In this document: piece by piece, positions 1 to 4,416 of the stretch | Position numbering within the stretch: position 1 is the first letter of the stretch | Layout of the letters: each line of letters starts with the position of its first letter | Source: Kiritimatiellia bacterium | GTDB lineage: Bacteria > Verrucomicrobiota > Kiritimatiellia > RFP12 > UBA1067 | DNA: 6,323 nucleotides | Assembly (NCBI GenBank): GCA_017547265.1 | Contig: JAFYQC010000121.1 | Coordinates: 1 to 6,323 of the forward strand | Reading direction: 5' to 3' | Notes under the pieces: generated by a model | What the model was told of the DNA's origin: nothing | What the model saw: the letters and a program-made list of their open reading frames with translations, nothing else | Databases searched by the model: none | Made by a program: the position numbers and the translations under genes

Positions 1-1
1 G

Positions 2-556
2 GAGACGCTTTTGATGAAGCGTTGCCGCACGCGTGCCGTCTTCGACAAGTGCGTCGAGATGATCAACGGCTTCAAGGACTACTACACTTCGCACAACCAG
101 GTGTGCTACGAGAACCCGAGCCCGGGCAACAAGGCGGGCGGCATCACGACGCTCGAGGACAAGTCGCTCGGCTGCGTACAGAAGGGCGGCTCGTCGCCGG
201 TAGAGGACGTGCTCCTGTACGGCGAGAGCGTTAAGGCGCACGGGCTTTCGCTCATGACAGGACCGGGAAACGACCTCGTCGCGTCTACGGTGCTTGCAGC
301 GGCAGGTTGCCACCTGATCCTTTTCACCACGGGTCGCGGCACTCCCTTCGGGTGCGTCATTCCCACGATGAAAGTGGCGACGAACGACACGCTCGCCGCG
401 AACAAACCCAACTGGATTGACTGGAACGCAATGTCGAATCCCGACGTCGAGGAGTTTGCGAAGAAGGTTCTTGCCGTCGCCTCTGGCGAGAAGGCGAAAA
501 ACGAGTTAAGCGGCGCACAGGGTATCGCAATCTTCAAGGACGGCGTTACGCTGTAG
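2..556 (+). CDS. uxaA: Altronate dehydratase, C-terminal part (5' end outside window)
   Basis: UxaA dehydrates D-altronate to 2-keto-3-deoxygluconate in the cytoplasm, using Fe2+, in the galacturonate branch of hexuronate breakdown. The frame is open from base 2 and about 184 residues are visible. E. coli UxaA is close to 500 residues, so the N-terminal SAF domain and the first part of the large dehydratase domain are missing. Family signatures seen are YENPSPGNKAGGITTLEDKS, LGCVQKGG, MTGPGNDLVAST and LFTTGRGTPFG, followed by KPNWIDWNA. The TTGRGTPFG and WIDWNA blocks fit UxaA better than its relative galactarate dehydratase (GarD). The in-frame TTG and ATG at 11-16 are internal codons, because conserved sequence is already running there. 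The TAG stop is part of the ribosome-binding site of the next gene. The partner tagaturonate reductase is not in the window. Confidence 0.9.
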   Translation, partial: ETLLMKRCRTRAVFDKCVEMINGFKDYYTSHNQVCYENPSPGNKAGGITTLEDKSLGCVQKGGSSPVEDVLLYGESVKAHGLSLMTGPGNDLVASTVLAAAGCHLILFTTGRGTPFGCVIPTMKVATNDTLAANKPNWIDWNAMSNPDVEEFAKKVLAVASGEKAKNELSGAQGIAIFKDGVTL

Positions 557-566
557 GTGGAATGGG

Positions 567-1607
567 ATGAGGGTCTTCGCGCTTCTCTTCCTGGCGTTTT
601 TGGCGAGTGGCGCGTCGGCCATCGACATCTCCAACCGCTACAGAAGCCCGCGAAACGCCGAGCGGAGAGTGCGAAAGTCCACCGAACTCATCGTTCTCCA
701 CACAACAGAGGCCCCGGCAAGGAGTTCGCTCAACAAGCTTTGCGAACGCGGCGAGGCGCATTACTGCGTCACCGAGGTCGGCACAATCTACCGCATCATC
801 GATCGCGACCGCGTCGCGTTCCATGCAGGCCGCTCAATGTGGAATGGCAAGGAGGACGTTGACGAGTTCTCGGTCGGCATAGAGTGCGTCGGCTACCACG
901 ACAAGGCAATGGGTATGGTGCAGATCCGCGCGATACGCGATCTCGTGAAGGAGCTGCAGAAGATGTACAAGATTCCCGACGAGCGCGTTGTGTGTCATAG
1001 CCATGTCGCATACGGAGCGCCGAACAAGTGGCAGAAAAAGAACCACCGCGGCAGAAAGCGCTGCGGGATGCTCTTTGCGATGCCGTCGGTGCGCACGCAG
1101 CTCGGTCTTGCGAGGCGTCCGGCGAGCGATGCCGACGTGCGCGCGAAGCGGCTTGTCGTTGGAGACGATTACCTGAGGCGCGTCCTCTATGGGAACGTCG
1201 ATACGATGAAGTCCTCCTATCCGAAGACTCCTGCTCAGACGTCGGCGCAGGAAGGCGGAGGGCTCCTCGCGTGGCTGCGCGGCGACACGAAGAAGCCCGA
1301 CACGAAGAAACCCGACGCGGGGAAGACGCAGATTTCGGCAAAGAACCCGCCACCGCCACCGCCCAAGCTTGTTCCCGCTCCGACGGCGCCTGTTGCGCCG
1401 ACATCGCCGCCGAAATCGATAGCAGAGCTCAAGGCCAGGGGCTATGTGTTCAAGGGATCGGTGACGAAGGGCGTCACTGCGAGCAAGATTGCGGGCGGTC
1501 GCTGGAACTCGAAGGACACATATTACACGATCAGGAACAAGGTGATACCAGGCGATGCCATAGACCCGGCGCACATCGAGAACGGGATGGGCATTTGGAT
1601 GAAGTGA
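567..1607 (+). CDS. Secreted N-acetylmuramoyl-L-alanine amidase (Amidase_2/PGRP-type) with unrecognised C-terminal segment
   Basis: Predicted zinc amidase that cleaves the MurNAc-L-Ala bond of peptidoglycan outside the cytoplasmic membrane. Residues 1-18 form a signal peptide (R2, hydrophobic core, ASGASA before I19). No lipobox is seen. Residues about 38-180 match the amidase fold: VLHTTEA (H45 zinc ligand), HYCVTEVGTIYRIID, FHAGRS, SVGIECVG (E105) and VVCHSH (H144). The usual HSDIAPGRKxDPG block is expanded to a basic loop of about 13 extra residues ending GRKRCG, where C166 could be the third zinc ligand in place of Asp. Residues 239-283 are a low-complexity linker (DTKKP twice, then six prolines and a PAPTAP run). 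The last 60 or so residues (SIAELKARGYVFKG to GIWMK) are not recognised; they may be a wall-binding or anchoring module. AGGTGG at 555-560 lies 6 nt before the ATG and sets the start. Role in wall turnover or recycling is inference. Confidence 0.85.
   Translation: MRVFALLFLAFLASGASAIDISNRYRSPRNAERRVRKSTELIVLHTTEAPARSSLNKLCERGEAHYCVTEVGTIYRIIDRDRVAFHAGRSMWNGKEDVDEFSVGIECVGYHDKAMGMVQIRAIRDLVKELQKMYKIPDERVVCHSHVAYGAPNKWQKKNHRGRKRCGMLFAMPSVRTQLGLARRPASDADVRAKRLVVGDDYLRRVLYGNVDTMKSSYPKTPAQTSAQEGGGLLAWLRGDTKKPDTKKPDAGKTQISAKNPPPPPPKLVPAPTAPVAPTSPPKSIAELKARGYVFKGSVTKGVTASKIAGGRWNSKDTYYTIRNKVIPGDAIDPAHIENGMGIWMK
1284..1313 (+). repeat. Two tandem 15-nt copies encoding DTKKP in amidase linker
   Basis: Two adjacent units, GACACGAAGAAGCCC and GACACGAAGAAACCC, differ at one third-codon position. 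Each encodes DTKKP. A third, degraded unit (DAGKT) follows. The tract starts the lysine/proline-rich spacer between the catalytic domain and the C-terminal segment. It is in frame, so copy number could vary between strains without breaking the gene. Confidence 0.8.
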
Positions 1608-1611
1608 GCTA

Positions 1612-1641
1612 TTGACGCAAGCGGACGGGTTTTGATATACT
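1612..1641 (+). promoter_or_regulatory. Sigma-70-type promoter for the tRNA-Thr/tRNA-His unit
   Basis: TTGACG at 1612-1617 and TATACT at 1636-1641 are separated by 18 nt. Transcription would start near 1648, about 12 nt before the tRNA-Thr 5' end. The elements begin 5 nt after the amidase stop codon. No terminator-like hairpin separates them from the amidase, so read-through from upstream is possible as well. Confidence 0.7.
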
Positions 1642-1659
1642 ATACATCCACAAGTCATG

Positions 1660-1735
1660 GCCAGGTTAGCACAGTTGGTAGTGCGGCTCATTCGTAATGA
1701 GCAGGTCGGGGGTTCGAGTCCCTTACCTGGCTCCA
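1660..1735 (+). tRNA. tRNA-Thr (anticodon CGU), CCA encoded
   Basis: Full cloverleaf. The acceptor GCCAGGT (1660-1666) pairs with ACCTGGC (1725-1731). The anticodon stem GCTCA/TGAGC carries loop TTCGTAA, with anticodon CGT at 1693-1695 reading ACG. The T loop is TTCGAGT, and its stem has two G-U pairs at the base. The discriminator is T and CCA is genomically encoded at 1733-1735. A C34 isoacceptor reads only the G-ending codon, as expected in a G+C-rich genome that also has a UGU species elsewhere. Confidence 0.96.
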
Positions 1736-1739
1736 AGAT

Positions 1740-1817
1740 GGCGGGAGTAGATCAATTGGTTAGATCAACAGATTGTGATTCTGTGGGTTGCGGGTTCGAG
1801 TCCCGTCTCCTGCCCCA
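1740..1817 (+). tRNA. tRNA-His (anticodon GUG), with G-1 and CCA encoded
   Basis: Starts 4 nt after tRNA-Thr. The acceptor GCGGGAG (1741-1747) pairs with CTCCTGC (1807-1813). The anticodon stem ACAGA/TCTGT has loop TTGTGAT, with anticodon GTG at 1775-1777. The extra 5' G at 1740 faces C73 at 1814, which is the G-1:C73 identity pair that histidyl-tRNA synthetase recognises. CCA is encoded at 1815-1817. In bacteria RNase P leaves G-1 in place, which is why the mature end is set at 1740. Confidence 0.96.
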
Positions 1818-1847
1818 GGCGAGTAACTTAGGGATAGGGGAAAACAG

Positions 1848-2552
1848 ATGACCGTTGTTCAGTCGCTTATCGATCTTCAGGAAGTTGACGGGCGCATTCG
1901 TGAGCTTGAGCTCGAGTTGAAGGATCTCCCCCGCCGCAAGGCACAGGAAACGGCGCGGCTTTCGGGCGTCTCGGCCGACCTTCAGGCCGCCAAGGCAAAT
2001 CAGGAACTTGCAAACCAGCGCGTCAAGGGCTTTGAAGAGGACGCGAAGGCGCTTAGGGAGAAGATCCAGCAGCTTAAGACGACCCAGATGGGGCTCAAGT
2101 CGAACAAGGAGTACCAGCAATACTCGATCCAGATCGACCTCGTCTCCCACGACCTCGAGGCGACGGAGAACAACCAGCTCGCCGCGATGGACGAACTTCC
2201 TTCGGCCGAGGCCAGGATTGCCGACGCGCAGGCGAAGTTCGACCAGGAGGCCGGCGGCGTCAAGGCGTTTTGCGACGAAATCGACGAGCGCATCGCGGCG
2301 GTTACGGCCGAGCTTGCGGAGGCCCAGAAGGAGCGCGCCGAAAAGGCGAAGCTCGTGACGGACCCGCGCTTCATGCTCTACTACGAGCGTCTGCGCACGA
2401 AGAGGTGGCCGGTTGTCGTCACGCTCACACACGACGGAGTATGCGACGGTTGCCATCTCGTCCAGCCGCCGAGCGTGTCGCAGCTCGTCGACCACAATGC
2501 GGGCCTTGTTGCCTGCACGATGTGCGGCCGCATCCTGTATCGCGATATTTGA
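1848..2552 (+). CDS. Coiled-coil protein with C-terminal C4 zinc ribbon (COG1579/CdsZ-like)
   Basis: A 234-residue cytoplasmic protein. Residues 5-170 are heptad-rich, Lys/Glu/Ala-rich helix predicted to form a long antiparallel coiled-coil hairpin. It contains the conserved block near residues 79-92 (TQMGLKSNKEYQQY) seen in this family. The C-terminus is a zinc ribbon with two CxxC knuckles, C199-C202 and C223-C226, ending GRILYRD. Chlamydial CdsZ belongs to this family. The general function is not settled, and roles in nucleic-acid or protein handling are suggested for relatives. There is no signal peptide or membrane segment. TAGGGGA 7 nt upstream sets the ATG. The gene begins 30 nt after tRNA-His with no visible promoter or terminator between, and rnpB starts within 10 nt of its stop, so it is probably co-transcribed with stable RNAs. 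Confidence 0.88.
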   Translation: MTVVQSLIDLQEVDGRIRELELELKDLPRRKAQETARLSGVSADLQAAKANQELANQRVKGFEEDAKALREKIQQLKTTQMGLKSNKEYQQYSIQIDLVSHDLEATENNQLAAMDELPSAEARIADAQAKFDQEAGGVKAFCDEIDERIAAVTAELAEAQKERAEKAKLVTDPRFMLYYERLRTKRWPVVVTLTHDGVCDGCHLVQPPSVSQLVDHNAGLVACTMCGRILYRDI

Positions 2553-2558
2553 CAATTT

Positions 2559-3022
2559 CTCCTGAAGCGGCGCGCGAGCGACCGGTCGCTGCCGCAAGGC
2601 AGAGGAAAGTCCGGACTCCGCAGGGCAGAGGATCCGCTCGTCAAGGGCGGAGGGCGCACGGCAATCGTGCGCGACGGAAAGTGCCACAGAGAATAGACAG
2701 CGAAGGGCTCGCAAAGCGAGGAAGCGATTCCGAGCGCGGGAGTGAGTGAGTAAGGGCGCAAGCCCGAACGGAACGAACGACCAAGCGAGCTCCGCAATGG
2801 TGAAAGGGTGGCGTAAGAGACCACCGGCGCGGCTGAAACGCCGCGCGCAGGGCAAACCCTCCTCGGAGCAAGATCAAATAGGGGATCGAACGGGCGGCCC
2901 GCTCGGCTGGTGCCGTAAAGGATGCCATGAGATTCCGGGTTGATTGCATAGAGGAATGATCGGAGCACGTCGCAAGGCGTGTGAACAGAATCTGGCTTAT
3001 TCGCCGCGCGCCGCTTCAGGAG
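2559..3022 (+). ncRNA. rnpB: RNase P RNA (bacterial, type A-like)
   Basis: Catalytic RNA of RNase P, which trims tRNA 5' leaders. Conserved core blocks are in order: GAGGAAAGTCCGGACTCC (2602-2619, 5' strand of P4), GGAAAGTGCCACAGAGAA (2676-2693), GGTGAAAGG...GTAAGAG (2799-2819), GGAGCAAGATCAAATAGG (2865-2882) and ACAGAATCTGGCTTA (2985-2999, 3' strand of P4). GGT at 2938-2940 matches the L15 motif that pairs with tRNA CCA. P1 is formed by 2559-2576 with 3005-3022 (perfect, extendable to 21 bp). Likely P2 is 2582-2587 with 2958-2963. P3 is a minimal GCAA-capped hairpin at 2589-2602. GCAA-capped 2966-2981 sits where P19 would be. P12 (about 2698-2797) is enlarged. P18 seems absent. At about 464 nt it is longer than E. 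coli's 377. Exact ends are approximate. No good promoter is visible just upstream. Confidence 0.96.
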
Positions 3023-3047
3023 AAAACTTTTCCAGGAGAAAGCTTTT
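3017..3047 (+). repeat. Tandem 15-nt duplication at the 3' flank of rnpB
   Basis: CAGGAGAAAACTTTT (3017-3031) and CAGGAGAAAGCTTTT (3033-3047) differ at one base and are offset by 16 nt. The first copy's CAGGAGAAA is the end of the P1 3' strand. The second copy's CAGGAGAAA could pair with the same 5' bases (TTTCTCCTG, 2556-2564). The A/T runs are not preceded by a stable GC hairpin, so I do not call a terminator here. Bases 3048-3072 show nothing further that I can name. Confidence 0.75.
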
Positions 3048-3072
3048 GCAGTGAATCCTGCGTCTGGAAGGG

Positions 3073-3146
3073 TGGGCGATACTGGACTCGGACCAGTGAC
3101 CCCTACCGTGTGAAGGTAATGCTCTAACCAACTGAGCTAATCGCCC
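3073..3146 (-). tRNA. tRNA-Val (anticodon CAC), CCA not encoded
   Basis: Read on the minus strand: acceptor GGGCGAT pairs with ATCGCCC and the D arm contains TAGCTCAGTTGGTTAGAGC. The anticodon stem TTACC/GGTAG has loop TTCACAC, with anticodon CAC (plus-strand 3110-3112) reading GTG. The T loop is TCCGAGT. The discriminator is A (3073) and the next bases are CCC, not CCA, so the tail must be repaired by tRNA nucleotidyltransferase. The gene converges on rnpB. Its own promoter lies at 3166-3194. Confidence 0.95.
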
Positions 3147-3165
3147 TGGGGTGAAAAACGCGGAT

Positions 3166-3194
3166 AGTATACCATACTCTGCCGATGCTTTCAA
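3166..3194 (-). promoter_or_regulatory. Sigma-70-type promoter for tRNA-Val
   Basis: On the minus strand TTGAAA (3189-3194) and TATACT (3166-3171) are separated by exactly 17 nt. Transcription would start near 3159, about 12 nt before the mature tRNA 5' end. It is back to back with the promoter of the flavodiiron operon. Confidence 0.75.
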
Positions 3195-3217
3195 GTAGCC
3201 GCCGACACCGAATTATA

Positions 3218-3226
3218 TGATATAAT
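3218..3226 (+). promoter_or_regulatory. Extended -10 promoter of the flavodiiron operon; mRNA probably leaderless
   Basis: TGATATAAT is a perfect extended -10 element (TGN plus TATAAT at 3221-3226). No -35 match is seen at the expected 3198-3203 position. Only 9 nt separate TATAAT from the ATG at 3236, so transcription should start at or within a few bases of the start codon. There is no Shine-Dalgarno between them. Confidence 0.65.
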
Positions 3227-3235
3227 ATTCCGACT

Positions 3236-4396
3236 ATGAAGATTACCGATGACATTCTCTATGTCGGCGTCAACGACCACGACGTCGATCTCTTCGAAGG
3301 CCAGTTCGAAGTCCCGCTCGGCATGGCCTACAATTCCTACGTAGTCAAGGGCGAGAAGGTCGCCGTGATGGACACGGTCGACGCGCGCTTTGGCGACGAA
3401 TGGCTTAAGAACGTCGCAGCCGCGACCGACAAGGTCGACTATCTTGTCGTCCACCACATGGAGCCCGACCACTCCTCGAACATCGCGCGCTTTGCAGAGA
3501 TGTACCCGAATGCGAAGATCGTCTCTTCCATGCCGGCGTTCGCGATTATGAAGAACTACTTCGGCACCGATTTCGCAGACCGTCGCGTCGTCGTGAAAGA
3601 AGGCGACACGCTCGACCTCGGCGGGCACACGCTTGCGTTCGTTGGCGCTCCGATGGTGCACTGGCCTGAAGTCGTCGTCAGCTACGACACGGCGACGAAG
3701 ACGCTTTTCTCCGCCGATGGCTTCGGCAAGTTCGGCGCAAACGACAAGGTTGATCCCGAGGGATGGGACTGCGAGGCGCGTCGCTACTACTTCGGCATCG
3801 TCGGCAAGTTCGGCATGCAGGTGCAGGCGCTTCTCAAGAAGGCGGCGACGCTCGACATCGCGCGCATCTGCCCGCTTCACGGTCCGGTGCTCCAGACTCC
3901 CGAGGAAATCGCCCATGTCGTCAAGCAGTACCAGACCTGGAGCTCCTACGGCGTCGAGACCGAGGGCGTATGCGTTGCCTACACTTCGGTCTACGGCCAC
4001 ACCAAGGCCGTCGTCGAGAAGTTCTGCGAGATCCTTAAGGCGAAGGGCTGCCCCAAGGTCGCCTGCGCCGACCTCGCTCGCGACGACATGTACGAGACGA
4101 TCGAGGACGGTTTCCGCTATGGACGGCTCATTCTTGCGACGACTACTTACAACACCGGAGTCTTCCCGAAGATGGAGGAGTACATCCGCCATCTCCTTCG
4201 GCGCAACTACCAGAACCGCAAGGTCGGTTTCATCGAGAACGGCTCGTGGGGCCCGATGGCCGCGAAGGGCATGAAGGACCTTCTCGCCGCCGCGAAGGGG
4301 CTCTCGTTCTGCGAGGCGACCGTCACGGTGAAGGGCGCGATGACGGACGACACCGTCGCGCAGCTCGAGAAGCTTGCCGACGAAATACTGAAGTAG
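3236..4396 (+). CDS. fprA: Class A flavodiiron protein (O2/NO reductase)
   Basis: Cytoplasmic flavodiiron protein of 386 residues, the usual length for class A (no extra rubredoxin or reductase domain). It reduces O2 to water and/or NO to N2O, protecting anaerobes. Electrons normally come from rubredoxin, which is not encoded here. Residues 1-240 form the metallo-beta-lactamase-like diiron domain. Ligands seen are H74, E76 and D78 (HMEPDH), H142 (MVHWPE), D161 (SADGFG) and H215 (CPLHGP), a complete set. Residues 244-386 form the flavodoxin domain with FMN phosphate loop YTSVYGHT (249-256), TTTYNTGVFP and ENGSWGP. Whether O2 or NO is preferred cannot be read from the sequence. The ATG is chosen because MKITDDILYVG aligns with family N-termini and the -10 box sits directly upstream. 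The aminotransferase starts 20 nt after the stop. Confidence 0.95.
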   Translation: MKITDDILYVGVNDHDVDLFEGQFEVPLGMAYNSYVVKGEKVAVMDTVDARFGDEWLKNVAAATDKVDYLVVHHMEPDHSSNIARFAEMYPNAKIVSSMPAFAIMKNYFGTDFADRRVVVKEGDTLDLGGHTLAFVGAPMVHWPEVVVSYDTATKTLFSADGFGKFGANDKVDPEGWDCEARRYYFGIVGKFGMQVQALLKKAATLDIARICPLHGPVLQTPEEIAHVVKQYQTWSSYGVETEGVCVAYTSVYGHTKAVVEKFCEILKAKGCPKVACADLARDDMYETIEDGFRYGRLILATTTYNTGVFPKMEEYIRHLLRRNYQNRKVGFIENGSWGPMAAKGMKDLLAAAKGLSFCEATVTVKGAMTDDTVAQLEKLADEILK

Positions 4397-4416
4397 GTTT
4401 AGCCGCAGCAAGCGAG

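Noticed and set aside
834..1736. 300-codon minus-strand frame starting MEPGKGLEPPTCSLRMSRTTNCANLA
   Set aside because: Its first residues are the antisense translation of tRNA-Thr and the remainder is antisense to the amidase.
1657..1851. 64-codon frame ARLAQLVVRLIRNEQVGGSSPLPG on the plus strand
   Set aside because: It is the sense translation of the two tRNA genes, a common misannotation. The 65-codon minus frame at 2997-3194 (GRLAQLVRALPS) is the same artefact from tRNA-Val.
2549..2554. TTGACA as a -35 box for rnpB
   Set aside because: A matching -10 would fall at about 2571-2578, inside the RNA, where the sequence is GC-only.
2740..2754. GAGTGAGTGAGTAAG as a microsatellite or regulatory repeat
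   Set aside because: It lies within the P12 region of RNase P RNA and is better explained as part of that helix's strand.
1752..2855. 367-codon minus-strand frame ending RRRDSNPQPTESQSVDLTN, across tRNA-His, the zinc-ribbon gene and rnpB
   Set aside because: The SNPQPTESQSVDLTN tail is the familiar antisense translation of a tRNA gene, and the rest is antisense to a real gene and to RNase P RNA.
3019..3033. GGAGAAAACTTTTCC as an intrinsic terminator of rnpB
   Set aside because: The stem is weak (two G-C pairs, a G-U and A-U pairs around a 3-nt loop) and is followed by AGGAG, not a T run. The minus-strand reading after tRNA-Val gives no better hairpin.
4246..4416. N-terminal extension of the aminotransferase frame back into fprA
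   Set aside because: The 57 residues are Arg/Gly/Glu-rich, do not resemble aminotransferase N-termini, and are fprA sequence in another frame. MRNRVAEHVAALPKSGIRKF is the natural start.
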